A stretch of 64,000 nt of DNA from positions 13,962,501 through 14,026,500 of the forward strand of contig NC_092666.1 in NCBI RefSeq assembly GCF_032118995.1, written 5' to 3'. The position numbers were made by a program, and so were the translations under genes. The DNA is from Asterias amurensis (lineage: Eukaryota > Echinodermata > Asteroidea > Forcipulatida > Asteriidae). Below are positions 46,414 through 58,745 of this stretch, piece by piece. The stretch's first letter is position 1. Every line of letters starts with the position of its first letter. The notes below the pieces were generated by a model. That model was not told where the DNA came from. It ran no database searches and worked only from the letters and a program-made list of their open reading frames with translations.

Positions 46414-46602
46414 ACACTTCTAGTAGCCTTGATCATAGAGTAAGGGCTCTGTCCTTACTCTATGCCTTGATCAAGGCGCTACAGCCAGCCGCGATCTGCA
46501 AAATCCCAGTCCCCATCACTGATTTCCGCCAGCGCACCCCCATACATAACACAGTGCATATAATACGTGTACAGCGTATGTACATGTACACACATACGTA
46601 CT

Positions 46603-46720
46603 GTACATGTACATGTACCATCTGTATACGGTACACTTACGGTACATGGGTACTTCACATATACATGTACATGTACCTTCTGTATACGGTACACTTACGG
46701 TACATGGGTACTTCCTAAGT
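46603..46720 (+). repeat. 61-bp tandem repeat rich in GTACATGTAC
   Basis: Two units of GTACATGTACATGTACC, TCTGTATACGGTACACTTAC and GGTACATGGGTACTTC are present. The many GTAC palindromes make the region self-complementary. Confidence 0.85.
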
Positions 46721-46918
46721 AGCGCCTTGACGGTTTTGTAACTGCCAAAATTTAGGGCGGAGCTCATTATGCTAATGTTTACTAACAACCCGTTCTCATT
46801 GGTTGTTGGTTGACCTATAAACTCTCGCTGCGATGTCATCACAACGTTCTCTGTCTGCAAGCACTCGCACACATGTGCTCGTCGACGTAATTGTAAACAA
46901 GCCGTGGTTGTAGTTGCA

Positions 46919-47033
46919 ATGGCGGCGGGCGAGGGAGAAATCCCTACTAGTAAAACAAAACAGAAAGTCGCTGGAAATCAGTGGTGTATAATTTGCAACA
47001 CAACTACAGAAAATTTCAACAAAATATAACAAC
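46919..47033 (+). pseudogene. Captured gene start? (MAAGEGEIPTSK...)
   Basis: An ATG at 46,919 opens a frame of 37 codons with a WCIICNTT cysteine pair. It stops just before a MITE family 4 insertion. About 120 bp upstream is a CTCATTGGTT (CCAAT) motif and GC-richer DNA typical of a housekeeping promoter. Beyond the MITE (about 47,412-47,518) the segment reads in one frame as CEMCLRKVKKV...HGFPARW and meets a GTAAG donor. It looks like the first exon of a zinc-binding (THAP-like?) gene carried inside the 46,425 element. Recognition is weak. Confidence 0.3.
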
Positions 47034-47036
47034 CGC

Positions 47037-47411
47037 GTTTAAAGCCATTGGACCCTTTCGGTAAAAAAAAAAAAAAAAAGTTCACAGATTTACAAATAAT
47101 TTACAGGGCTTACAGAAGGTAATGGTGAAAGACTTCTCTTGAAATATTAGTCCATGAAATGCTTTACTTTTTGAGAAAACGGTAAAACAATATAAATTCT
47201 CGTTAGCGAGAATTACGGATTTGTTATAAACACATATGTCATGACACGGCGAAACGCGCGAAAACAGGAGTGGGTTTTCCCGTTATTTTCTCCCGACTCC
47301 GATGTCCGATTGAGCCTAAATTTTCACAGGTTTGTTATTTGATACATAAGTTGTGATATACGAAGTGTGGGCCTTGGACAATACTGTTTACCGAAAGGGT
47401 CCAATGGCTAA
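47037..47411. repeat. MITE family 4, full copy
   Basis: The ends are TTTAAAGCCATTGGACCCTT and TACCGAAAGGGTCCAATGGC, with an inner palindrome TTCTCGTTAGCGAGAA. It is a diverged relative of the copies in TRIM intron 2. Confidence 0.8.
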
Positions 47412-48425
47412 TGGGTTTAGAAATAGAAGGAAGAAAATTAGAACATGTGAAATGTGTTTGAGAAAGGTTAAAAAAGTATCCAGGTTTCATGGGTTTCCGG
47501 CAAGATGGCTACTTGGTAAGAATTCTTAGGTGTTGGGCATATGACAGTACAACACACCCCATCCCCTTGAAGCACAAACACAGACCAGATGAGATAAGAA
47601 ACCCAGCTGTTTATTTTGTCTTAATGTAGACATATATTATTTATTACGTTTCTCGCGGTAAATCAAAGTTGGGGATCGAAAATATGTGTTGTCGAAAACA
47701 TACCAGACGGTAGAAGATGGCGTGTGGCTGAACAACAACTACAAGTAAAGTTCAATTTCATAAACTAACTCTTGCCATACTACTAGAACTACACTACAAC
47801 ATTACACTTATAGTACAGCAGCTTCCAATTCAGGGACATACCAGCTACGTTGTAATTATGATATGATGCTAGTCCTCGTGTTATAATGAAACGCAAGACA
47901 ACGGAAGTTGTTCGAAGTTGTTCAACACCATTGCCGACCGGGCGGGTCTTGTCCGGCTCACCCGTCCGGCAGCACATTCAGACCCCTTACAATCATAGCT
48001 AATAATATTATACACCACGCTCCCGACACTGCTATAAAAAGCACGTAGTACAGTACATGTCCATACAGCTAGCGTACAGCGTACACACACACACACACAC
48101 ATACATACATACATGGACGTGGCATGATTGCTTGCAGTAATACGTCATTCTCAATCGCGCCTGTGATTGGCCAATATTTAGAATGACACGCCCACATCAT
48201 GAATACCCTTTTATCGGAATTCCGATAAAGCTTTACAAACCCATCAAGGTTGTTGTTTGAGCCACGTGTATGAGGTTGAAAATACGACCGTACTCACGAC
48301 TACGCTCTACTGTTCTCGCTGTACAATGTATGGTAATGTACAATTGTGTATGAACTGCATGCGTGTGCAGCGAACCGGGCCGGGAACAGTACGTCAACAG
48401 CCTTGATCAAGGCTACACTTCTAGT

Positions 48426-48961
48426 GGGTAATTGTACACCTTTGATCTACATGGATGCACTACCTTTAGTACTGCAGTACTGCAGTACTGCATAGAAAGC
48501 ACAAACATCGAATGCGTACTGAGTGAAGCCAGTTTTCAAAAGCAGCATATGTTTCAGTTACCTATAATGTATACATAGGGTAAAGACCTCCATTTCTAAA
48601 TAGCACTGTCAAGGGCAATTATTAAGAGTATTCATCAGCAGAATCACCAAGAGATTGCAGATCGTGACGTACAAGTATGAGTACAAAAAAGCTTCGAGTG
48701 TTCCCATTGTAGCTCGGTATATTTCGTATCATTGGCCTAGCTTACCTTTCTTACTAGACTTGTTGACAAGTCGTTAATGTTTGCCGCGGTAAGCATCTCA
48801 CATGCAACTTTCGTGATGCTGCTTTTGTCTCAGGGAGACGACATTCTCGCGGGGGAAATTGCTCTCGCACGAGACTGCTAGAGGCGACTCGAAACAGCAG
48901 TAGTCTCACGGCCAAGTAGTCACGATATTACCATCACGTAACGAAATTCGCGACAAACTTT
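48426..48961 (+). other. Flank block IV, second part, upstream of the untranslated exon
   Basis: It resumes the block structure at CACCTTTGATCTACATGGAT. It includes a small CTGCAGTACTGCAGTACTGC repeat at 48,472-48,490 and the GATCGTGACGTACAAGTATG segment shared with 38,392. The AGTCTCACGGCC and GCGGGGGAAATTGCTCTCGC strings just before the first exon are shared with block V. Confidence 0.6.
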
Positions 48962-49134
48962 ACGACTTGTCCACAAGTCTATTTTTCAAAAAGAGCTACG
49001 TGCAGATAGTGTTCTCACCTCTCACCTCTTCACAACGGCTACGCCCACTGGGACCTCATACCAGACTCTTTACACTACCCGTTGTAGGGTTGCAGCCATT
49101 TTCCCTCCTAAAGACTATTGCTCGCTCTTGTATG
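48962..49134 (+). promoter_or_regulatory. TRIM untranslated first exon, copy IV
   Basis: It has the conserved exon and the donor CTTGTATG|GTAAGT at 49,134/49,135. The intron to the acceptor at 49,917 is 783 bp. The upstream GC-rich AGTCTC/GAGACT region is complete here. Confidence 0.55.
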
Positions 49135-49922
49135 GTAAGTCTTTGGCTTGAAATTCATAATATATTGATACCGTGGTAATAATAGTTGGGGACGTTAGAA
49201 GATGCGTATTTGCGTCAAGACTGCAATTTTTACGAAAAACTAAAACCAACTGCTGCGTCGACGTTCATCGTAGCCGACTGACGCTCTTGGCCCCGGGTGG
49301 GCCATTGCTACAGCTGTCGACTAACTGACCCTAAAACAATCCCGTTAAGCCCATTCCTAGCGATGGATGGTGACTTACTGGCCTGTTTAAGCGTACTCTG
49401 TATAGATCATGTGATTTTTGCGTTCTATGTCTAATTATGGAGATGCGTTTCATTATTTACAGTTTTTGACTCCATTGTTATTGTTTACTCAACGGATATA
49501 GAGGTTGAACATGAAAGTATTATGGCAGTTGAACTTCCAAACTGTGCAGTCGTTTTTTTTTTTTTTTTGGGTTTTCTTTTTGTTGGGGGGGGGGGTGTAG
49601 GCCTAACTACATGTATAGTTTCATCTATAGCGCGAAAAAGGACACTTCCAGGTCAGTAGACCCACTGACCCTAATTCTGGATCTTAGGGGGTTCGACCCG
49701 TTCCACGTCAGTCTAACATGGAGAGTGGTTTTAAGTGTAAGCTTAACTGTGATTCTGTCATTTGGACACATCCATAATCATGTTGACACAGACTATTTGT
49801 GAAAACTGACCCGGGATAAGTTGGCCACCACGAGATCAAAATCGGGGTCAAATGTTCATCTTTTTCTTTGGTTGCTAAATCTAGTTTCTAATTTGTTTTA
49901 TTTGTATTTTCTACTAGGTAAA

Positions 49923-52900
49923 ATGGCGAGTGCATCTGCGGTACTCAAGGAAATTGGTCAAGACTTTTTGGAATGTGGTATTTGTTTTGAACGGTACACA
50001 AATCCCAAAATCCTCAGTTGCGTTCACAGCTTCTGTGAAAAATGTTTGGTTCAATACTATGGCAACGATGTTGTAAAAACTTGTCCAGTGTGTCGACAAG
50101 AGACACGACTACCAGTGCCAGGGGGCATCAGTGACCTCAAGACCAATATGTTCATAATAACATTGAGGGAAAAAGTCGAGCTCCAGGAGAAGGTTGCCAA
50201 ACTATCAGACAAAGCACGACGCACATGTGAATTATGTACTGAGAACGAGGTTACACATCATTGTTTAAACTGCTCTCAGAATATCTGCCAGGGCTGCATG
50301 AACATTCACAGGCGAATCAAAGTTTCAGCTGATCACAAAGTTGGAACCTTAGAAGATATTCGCGAGGGAAAGGTTACCCTACCAGAGGTACAGAAGGAGT
50401 ATACATGCAACACGCACAAGGGTGAGATCAATCGATTCTACTGTGAGACATGTCATGTCTTGATTTGTCACGTCTGCACTGTTGTAAACCATTGCAAACC
50501 CGAGCATCAGTACATTGATTGCGCATCAGCTTCTTCCAAACATAAGAGGGGTTTTAAAGTACTATTTCCCACTATTACCAATGAAATCAAACATTGTGAA
50601 GAATGTTTAGAGCATGCATGCAAAGCTCAGCAACAATTTGAAAGGAAAGTTTCGCAAACAGTGCAAGAGGTGAAGAAGGGAGCAGATTGGGCGAGGGACA
50701 AGGTGAAAGCCGAAGAAGACCGAATTCTGCGCGAGATCCGAGTCCTAAAGGAGGATCGCAGCGCAGCATTTGACGAACAAATAAAAACAATAAAATCTTT
50801 GATTCAGAGGAAGCAAGATACGCTGACCATCGCAAGAGATGTCACAAACAAAGGCTCAGATAGCGACTTTTTGTCTTTATTTCTAATCATCGACCAAGAT
50901 TTGACTTTCTTAAAAAGTAATAAAGTCCCACCTCAGATTGACGCAAGTTTTCACTATCAGCAGCTCGATCAGACTGGTTCCATTAAACTAGGCAACCTGG
51001 AGATCGGAACTATTAAGTGGGAGCTGCGTCGTAAAGTCAGTCGAAAATGGATGAAGATGGAGTGGTTTTGTGATATAGTAACTCTGCCAGGTGATAGACT
51101 TGCAGTAACTACCGCCATCACCCCACTTTCACATGATGGAAAATTGGTTATCTGCAGAACTGATGGTGAACTTGAGAAAACTATTCCAATGAAGGGAAGT
51201 AAGTGTTCCGATGAAAACATGTTATTTCAATATCTCAACAGGAGGGCTTCGAATAGCTTGTGTGAAACAAAGATTGACGTTTGTAATTACAATCTTTGTG
51301 CCAAAGACGTGACGGGGGGGGGGGGGGGAGACAAACCAGCATAAAAGAAAAAAATGACTCTTCGAAAATGGGCTCTGACATGGTCGACATGTCGTCTGCT
51401 CCCGACTGCGAGGGCGGTGTGGGTTTGATTGCTGAACGAATCACCAATTGGACTCACGAATTAAAAAAAAAAAGTCTGCTAGATTTTCATGTAATCATTA
51501 CAGGGTTTTTATTCTATTTATTTTCTTATGTCAGGGGGTCAAAGTGGCATAGCATCTTTTCGCAATGGCTTAATGGCGGCTGATGAGAACGGATGTGTCC
51601 AGATCTACAACGAGGATTTAACAACAACCTCCCAGCTTCATCCATTCCTTGATGGAAAGATAGACAAAAAGAGTAGGAAAAAGTAAAACATTTTTTATAT
51701 TCAATTAATTGCGTTCTCTCAATATAATATTCTACCCCCTTAAATACTTTTTTTTCTTCGAAATCATTTCGTTCCCTTAAAAAAAACTCCTTCCCCCAAA
51801 ATGCAAATTGTTTTCCTCGAAATAAACTTTGGTCATTTGATTTCAGCCACGGCCAAACAAACAAAGGCTCAGTTTGTGACTTTTTGTCTTTATTTCCAAT
51901 CATCGACCAAGATTTGACTTTCTTAAAAAGTAATTATGTCCCACCTCAGATTGACGGAAGTGTCCACTATCAGCGGCTCGATCAGACTGGTTCCGGTAAA
52001 CTAGGCAACCTTGGCAAGCGCCAATACCGGGCCAGAAAGCACATCATTTAAGTCTGTTGATCTTATGTCGTGTTTTGAACTGAATTGAATTGAAATTACA
52101 TAAAATAATTCGTTCCTCAAAATAATAATTCGAAGGAACGAGTTGATTTAGCGACTACCGATGCCTTTTTAATTTTCAATTAATATTACGAGATCGCCGT
52201 AGAACTAAACCAGCCTGCTAATGTGTCTTTTTGTTTGCTTTGTATTGTTGATTTTCGGTGGGGTGTCAGGGTCCATATTGTTGCTTTTTAATGAAATTAA
52301 ACTTTCATTGTATTGTTTCAAACAGAGTGAGATGAGAGACGTTGATATCGAAGCTAAGGAAACATAATTTCGAGGGAATAAAAATAAATAATTATTTGTT
52401 AACCATCGTATAATTTCTTTTGCAATTGTCTCTTTAGAGGATATCCCACGTTCGAGTCGCTTGATTTTTTCGATCCATACACGTGCATTTGTGTGAAGAA
52501 AGACGGTACTATTCTGGTAGGACATTCCAAGGAGAACGTGATAACCTTAATACACCGTCCTGCTGGTAAGCCAATGTACACTACCCGTATATCACTGCCG
52601 AAGTCACCGCGGTTCTTGGCCACTGACTGCAATGACAGAATAATTGTCAGTTGCGGTACTGGCCACCAAGTTATTGTTATCGATGACCAAGGTGCTACCC
52701 TAGTCACCATCAAACCCACCACGAATGGTCATTCTGTCAAGTACTGTAGTGGCGTATGCTGCGACGGCTCCGATATCTACGTGGCAGTTAACAACCATGA
52801 CCCTGTTTCTGGTCATATCCATCGTTATGATGGTGATGGGAAGTTCATCTCCTGTATTATTCAGGGTCTGCATCGACCAATGGGAATCACATTCACGGAA

Positions 52901-52963
52901 GATGGGCAACATCACTTGGCAGTAGCAGACGGTAACAATGTGAGCATTTACCAAAAGGTTTAA
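49923..52963 (+). CDS. Full-length TRIM E3 ligase with NHL-like propeller, gene d
   Basis: The exons are 49,923-51,198, 51,535-51,682 and 52,438-52,963. Phases match and it encodes 649 residues, equal to gene c through compensating length changes (one residue less before B-box 2, five more in exon 3, five fewer overall in exon 4). All RING and B-box zinc ligands are intact. It differs from c at many sites in the coiled coil and propeller (for example CEECLEHACKAQQ and SRKWMKMEWFC), so it is an older duplicate. First exon at 48,962-49,134; poly-A signal at 53,071. Intron 2 lacks the family 4 MITE. Intron 3 holds a copy of part of exon 2 that can be read as an alternative last exon (51,848-52,052). 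Role as for gene c: predicted cytoplasmic ubiquitin ligase with unknown target. Confidence 0.9.
51848..52052 (+). other. Possible alternative terminal exon of TRIM gene d
   Basis: After an acceptor (TTTGATTTCAG at 51,837-51,847) a 205-bp stretch joins exon 3 in phase 2 and stays open to TAA at 52,050. It contains an in-frame copy of exon 2 codons (FPIIDQDLTFLKSN...VPPQID) without the propeller end. In gene e the same block has a TAA after SVCDFLS. Genes c and the 32,614 locus have no exon 2 copy here. Confidence 0.45.
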
Positions 52964-55070
52964 TTCTGTTCACTTCGTTACCTAACCAGTCGGCAGACGT
53001 TGTTTCTGTTTTAAGCGGTTTCGGTAATTAGCAGAAACACACCCCTTTTCGACGAGATTATAAAAACAAAAATAAAGGTTTTCGGCAACACTGCAGCCAT
53101 TTATTTGTAGGCCTAATGTTTTCATCCAGATCACCCTTTTACTTAGGGGGTTCGGCCTTAGCCAAAACGTCTCCTTTTTTTCTCCTTTTCGCCATTATAC
53201 AACTCACACCTGTTATCTTCATGTAACTCCTTGTACAATTGGTACCCTCTTGTTACTTGACCATGAGCAAGCCAGTTCTGCCGACTACCCCCGCCAGATT
53301 AACTGACCCATGTGACAACAATGAGAATACTTTCACTCACTGAGAAAAGGATGTATACTTTCCAAGATTTGGTGGCCCAACTCGGAAATTCTTTAATGGA
53401 GATTTCCCGCAATGAAACATGAATACTGACCGTGATTGTTATTCTAAAGTTCTACAAATCCTTGATGGTAGCCATAGTTACTGTTCATCTAACCCGAAAA
53501 GCAGTGCATAGTCTTTAATAATTTGTTGTTTAAAACAATCATTGATCAGGTTTGTGTTTAAATGCATTGCAAGTGTAGCGCTATTTCCGGTCGTGACTCG
53601 CCCTTCAAATAAGCAATCATCGCTTCGATATTTGTTTTCGCCCATTGCCTTTTTGTGATGCTTTTTAAAGGTATTTTGTTTTCTCTAAATCGTTTATAAA
53701 AAGGAAATCCTTACCAGAAAAATCTGGAAATGTTTGAGAGTGGCAATCATGTACAGAAAAAAGAAATTGCTTCCGGGTCAGCCTAAAAATCAGTCAATGT
53801 AGCGCCCTCTGCTGTTGACTTTTATTTACAGAACGTCGCCAATAAGGCAAGTGTTCCTAGATAGCCAAGTACGACGCAATGATACATTATGAACAAGTTT
53901 AACTTTAACAACTATGTTGTGTTTATCTGTTTACTTTTTAATGACATACATGCAGTTACTTGAGTTATAAGCTGATGACATTGCACATCTTTTAACAATT
54001 CTCGTCTACAGATTAAACAATTTAACATTAAAATATAATATTTACATTTATTGTATAACTATGTCACTTTGTAATTTGGTTTCACTTCATTATTTTAACA
54101 ATGTTGTTTCAGGAAAAGTGACTTAAATGGGATCTCAACAACAAAAACTAGTTCTATAAAACAATTTTTTATTGAAATGGGAACTGCTGTACATGGTACA
54201 TATGGCATGTATCCTAACCCCTAAAATGGCACAACCGTTACCCCCCCCCCCTAACACCCTTCAACAATTATTCACTGGAGAGCAGCAATCCACCTGCACT
54301 CCTTCTTACTGCGCCTTGAACACCCATCAGGGTGGATACGTGCGCATTACAAATCTTATTATTATTGTTATTATTATAATTTCGCAACCCACCCCAGCCC
54401 AGATCCTATGGAATTCCTTCTATATTAACATTATTACTAATATATATGCCTGTCCATTGCTATGCCTGTCCATTGCTGTACATAATGTCACATAAAGTTC
54501 GTACACTTTCAGAAATGTCTTTTCATTTGCCTTTCTAGATCGGTACTAAAACCACATCATTTCAGAGACTTGGTAAAAGTGTTTTACATTTTATACTAAT
54601 ACAGTGTTCGTACACTTTCAGCTGGCATTGTAAATATTGACATGATTATGTTATTCATTTGAGTGCATTTTAACATATTCATGAGATAAAATCAACCAAT
54701 TAGTAGTTTGAAAGAATTATGTTCTCATGTACATTCTATGGTTCAAATCAAAACAGTCCAGGAAGTATTTTACCTTTTTATCAATGTAGGCCTACACATC
54801 ATACAGTGAGGCACTGGACACTAAGCAAAATATTACAAACTTTGCACGGTGGGGGTACAATCAAGTGAGGTGTGGGGTGACACCGTGTACATAAATCTCT
54901 AAAGTGGTCTGATATTAATCTTTCATGAGAATGTAGCCCGTAACAATTATTATAGTTAGCTTCCGTGTGTATTTACTTGGCTGTTGTCTGTACACTTTCA
55001 GTAATTTGTAAACTTGTGTTTATAAAGTGTATTTAGTGCCTAATTTGTAGTTTGTGTTTTGTATTTAGGG
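52964..55070. other. 3' flank of TRIM gene d, no gene recognised
   Basis: To about 54,420 the sequence does not align to the other flank blocks and shows only weak short frames, with AGCGCTATTTCCGG and AGCGCCCTCTG strings near 53,580 and 53,805. From about 54,440 it resumes the block structure (CCTGTCCATTGCTGTACATA). Confidence 0.6.
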
Positions 55071-55385
55071 GCAAGGGCACTGGACACCTTTGGAATTTGT
55101 CAATATTGGTCGTCGAAGTTGCGAGAGAATAATGAAAGAATAAATACCCTTGTCACACAGAATGTGTGCTTTCAGATGCCTTGAATTCGAGACCTCAGCT
55201 GAGGTCTCGAATTCAATTCAATTTCTTTTAGTGAGAAATTACTTCTTTCTCAAAAACTTCGTTACTTTAGAGGGAGCCACCATTTCTCTTAATGTTTTAT
55301 ACTATCAACAGCTCTCCATTGCTCGTTACCAAGTAGGTTTTTATGCTAACAATTACTTTAAGTAGATTGCTTAGTGCCTTTTACA
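55071..55385. repeat. MITE family 1, decayed copy
   Basis: It reads GGGCACTGGACACCTTTGGA to TTGCTTAGTGCC, with a central GACCTCAGCTGAGGTCTCGA palindrome. The parts in between are partly lost. Confidence 0.65.
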
Positions 55386-57251
55386 TTATAAACAATTTTG
55401 TTTACATTATTATGACTACTCAAATATCGGATGAATTGAAAAGTTGGCTGTAAATTATGTTGTCATTACACTCTCAATGACTCCGGGTCAGAATAGACCT
55501 TCCGTCGATTTCACCAAACTCTTCCTAGCTTAGGATTAATCTATACGTAGGACGCACTGAACCCATCCTAAGTTAGGACGGGTTACTCGTCCTAACTCGA
55601 GTTAGAATTAATCCTAGCGTTTCGTGAAATCGGCTGCTTGATCCGGATCCCGTGATGGGGACTGACCCATTTCTGTGTCAGCTATGACCCGGAACACGTG
55701 CCAAGTGACCCTTGAATGGGTGAAACTAACGCAGAATCCGAGTTGTAAACATGTTCCGGATTAACCTGACATGTAAATGTGTCCGTACACACATAATCCG
55801 GGTAAATCCTAATCCGGGTGATTAGAGTTTCTGTAAACGAGTATCAAATGTGTATAACGTTTAGCAAAGTAATAAAATGTGTACTCTATGTATCCTGTCA
55901 ATCGATGGTCCTTACTTAAAGATATCTCTATATATTGTTAACGCCCTTAAAAAAAAACTTTAAAAAAACTTGACTGTGCCAGGTATAAAACAAAAATTGA
56001 GTGAGATCTCAACAAATACCCACCAAGTGGCATTATTTATTAGCAGAAATATTTATTTGGGGTCAAGCGCAAGCTAAGACATTACTAATTAGGGAGACTA
56101 CTTAATTATCGAACCATTAATTTGAGTGTTTTCTATCCAATGAGGGTGAAAGACTGGAGCGAGGCATCTGGGAGGTGGGGGGGGGGTTGCCAAACTTTAA
56201 TCACTGATCACGCATAAAAATATGTTCCCCTTAGCGCCAACGAATACAAGCTGTCAGTCTCTACCAAGCTCGCCATTCTGGGAGTCAAAGGCCGAAACCA
56301 GATATCTTAACATGCGTGCTTAATTTACATACATTGTAAAGAATTGATTCCCATCACAACCAAGAGTTGTTGTGGTGATCACGTGAGGTGAACCGGGTCA
56401 ATCAGTCCTACTGTTTGATACTCGTCTGCTCATTACAGACGACCTGTAACGACTATTACCCCAGAAATATCGGCTAGTGGCCATAACTTACCAAACAAAT
56501 TGAAGCCATTTCCACAACCATTTATTAGGGAGGGACCAGTTGAGATGATGGGTGTTCCTTTTTTTCAATTGGGGTTGGGGGCACCTTTGATCTACATGGA
56601 TGCACTACCTTTAGTACTGCATAGAAAGCACAAACATCAAATGCGTACTGAGTGAAGCCAATTTTCAAAAGCAGCATATGTTTCAGTAACCTATAATGTA
56701 TACATAGGGTAAAGACCTCCATTTCTAAATAGCACTGTCAAGGGCAATTATTAAGAGTAACATCAGCAGAATCACCAAGACAACTTTGAACAGGTACGTT
56801 GGTAATGTTGCGATTGCAATATTATGAGAACACTTTGAACCTGGGAGTGACTTCAACGGCGATATCAGCTCTATAGCTAACAATGCATTAACGTTTACAC
56901 TACAAATCCACAAGCAAATTGGTAAACAACTGTGGCTGATTTTGTCAGAACAAAACCAGTCCGTTGAACATTCTCAAGTAGACTGCCTTATCAGTCACAG
57001 TTAATACAGTTAATATTAAACCATGGAGGTAGACTAACCTAAGTCGTTAATGTTTGCCGTAATAAGCATCTCACATGCAACTTTCGTGATGCTGCTTTTG
57101 TCTCAGGGAGACGACATTCTCGCGGGGGAAATTGCTCTCGCACGAGACTGCTGGAGGCGAGTCGAAACAGCAGTAGTCTCACGGCCAAGTAGTCACGATA
57201 TTACCATCACGTCACGAAATTCGCCGGGAGAGTAGGTACGCGACAAACTTT
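55386..57251 (+). repeat. Flank block V: TRIM 3' flank to first exon
   Basis: It aligns along its length with blocks I and II (GGGACTGACCCATTTCTG, GGGTTGGGGGCACCTTTGAT, CATGGAGGTAGACTAAC). It contains the hairpin at 55,500 and lacks the 12,650 hairpin, the LINE end and the TAGTCTTGG hairpin. No gene is seen. Confidence 0.7.
55500..55640. repeat. Hairpin MITE with CGATTTCAC ends
   Basis: GATTTCACCAAACTCTTCCT at 55,507 pairs imperfectly with GTTTCGTGAAATC ending at 55,631. Inner repeats of CCTAACTCGAGTTAGGA type occur. Blocks I to IV have an uninterrupted GACCTGGATC here, so it is a block V insertion. Confidence 0.75.
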
Positions 57252-57428
57252 ACGACTTGTCCACAAGTCTATTTTTCAAAAAGAGCTACGTGCAGATAGT
57301 GTTCTCACCTCTCACCTCTACACAACGGCTACGCCCACTGGATGGGACCTTCTACCAGACTCTTTACACTAACCGTTGTAGGGTTGCAGCCATTTTCCCT
57401 CCTAAAGACTATTGCTCGCTCTGGTATG
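57252..57428 (+). promoter_or_regulatory. TRIM untranslated first exon, copy V
   Basis: The donor is CTGGTATG|GTAAGT at 57,428/57,429. The intron to gene e (acceptor 60,549) is 3.1 kb because of the insert at about 57,813-60,215. Upstream promoter-like DNA is complete, as in copy IV. Confidence 0.55.
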
Positions 57429-57812
57429 GTAAGTCTTTGGCTTGAAATTTATAATATATTGATACCGTGGTAATAATAGTTGGGGACGTTAGAAGATGCT
57501 TATTTGCGTCAAGACTGCAATTTTTACGAAAAAAAAATCGTTCATCGTAGCCGACTGACGCTCTTGGCCCCGGGTGGGCCATGGCAACAGCTGTCGACTA
57601 AACTGACCCTAAAACAATTCCGTTAAGCCCATTTCTAGCGATGGATGGTGACTTACTGGCCTGTTTAAGTGTACTCTGTATAGATCATGTGATTTTTGCG
57701 TTCTTTGTCTTATTATGGAGACGCGTTTCATTATTTACAACTTTGACTCCATTGTTATTGTTTACTCAACGGATATAGACGTTGAAGATGAAAATATTAT
57801 GGCAGTTGAACT

Positions 57813-57925
57813 TTTTTTTTAGGTGTTCGGGCCAACAGCCCGAAACACCTCTTATTTTTGTTCGGTTTTTTTTAGGTGTTCGGGCCAACAGCCCGGAACA
57901 CCTCTTATTTTTGTTCGGTTTTTTT
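57813..57925 (+). repeat. Duplicated GGTGTTCGGGC hairpin motif followed by T and TTC runs
   Basis: A unit with AGGTGTTCGGGCCAACAGCC and CCTCTTATTTTTGTTCGG occurs twice, with a period of about 56 bp. Each contains a stem AGGTGTT-CGGGC / CCCG-AACACCT. A (TTC)n tract follows at 57,938-57,966. Confidence 0.8.
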
Positions 57926-57935
57926 TTTTTATTGA

Positions 57936-57966
<31 letters not shown>

Positions 57967-58011
57967 GTACGTCCCTTGTCCCCCTACAAAAACATCTTTC
58001 CAAACATCGTA

Positions 58012-58745
58012 TGAACTTGAAACTTCACACATAGTTAGATATTTATTAGGAGAAGAAACCGTGTGAGTTACGTTATGATGACGTCATCAATTCTTGAGTT
58101 ATGAATATTCAAAGTTTATTCATTCAAAAAATCATAACTTTTGATCTACATGAGGGATTTTTACAATCGAAACATCATCGGAATTGTCATTAAAAACTCC
58201 GTAAACGCCTCACAGACATGACCCCATTTTGATGTTGTCTTCCGGCTCAAAAGAGAGGTTGAAAATTTCAAAATTCACGTCTAAAGAACAACGTAAATCC
58301 CCATTGGTATGTGCATAAACATTGCACGTGTATTAGCGGTGCAGCAGAGCACGCTCCAGTGATCGTCCATTCTGCTTATTAGCGGCGATTGTCCGCTAAA
58401 AAAATCACACTTCCCAAGCACATATAAAGTTGAAACTTCACACCTGGTTAGATATGTATAAGGAGAAGAAACCGTTTGAGTTATGTCACGATGACGTCAT
58501 CAATTCTTGAGTTATGAATTTTCAAAGTTTATTATTTTAAAAAATCATAACTTTTGATCTACATGATGGGTTGTTACAATCGACACATCATCGGAAAGTT
58601 CGTTAAAAACTCCGTAAATGCCTCGCAGACGTGATCCCATTTTGAGCTCGTCTTCTGGTTCAAAATCGAGTTTGAAAGTTCACAATTTCTTGTATAAAGA
58701 ACTACGAAATTTCCCCATTGGTTGTGCGTAACACTTGTGGCGTAC
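58012..58745 (+). repeat. About 410-bp direct tandem repeat, two units, third fragment at 59,515
   Basis: TTGAAACTTCACACATAGTT, GATGACGTCATCAATTCTTG and CATAACTTTTGATCTACATG recur at 58,012-58,330, 58,425-58,745 and, decayed, 59,524-59,662. It lies in the insert that separates first exon V from TRIM gene e. The element class is unknown to me. No protein is encoded. Confidence 0.8.

Larger units (their letters stand above)
46425..48414. mobile_element. 2.0-kb element with 11-bp target duplication (Mutator-like by layout)
   Basis: The inverted ends are AGCCTTGATCA and TGATCAAGGCT, bordered by identical ACACTTCTAGT at 46,414-46,424 and 48,415-48,425. A long target duplication with short ends fits Mutator-like elements best. 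Inside are a CATAGAGTAAGG hairpin (46,434-46,464), a 61-bp tandem repeat, a CCAAT-bearing promoter-like segment with a short coding start at 46,919, a MITE family 4 copy, and a CA/CATA microsatellite. No transposase was found. Confidence 0.6.

Noticed and set aside
46395-46872. Tyr/Thr/Cys-rich open frames around 46,500-46,700
   Set aside because: They are produced by the GTACATGTAC tandem repeat and show no domain.
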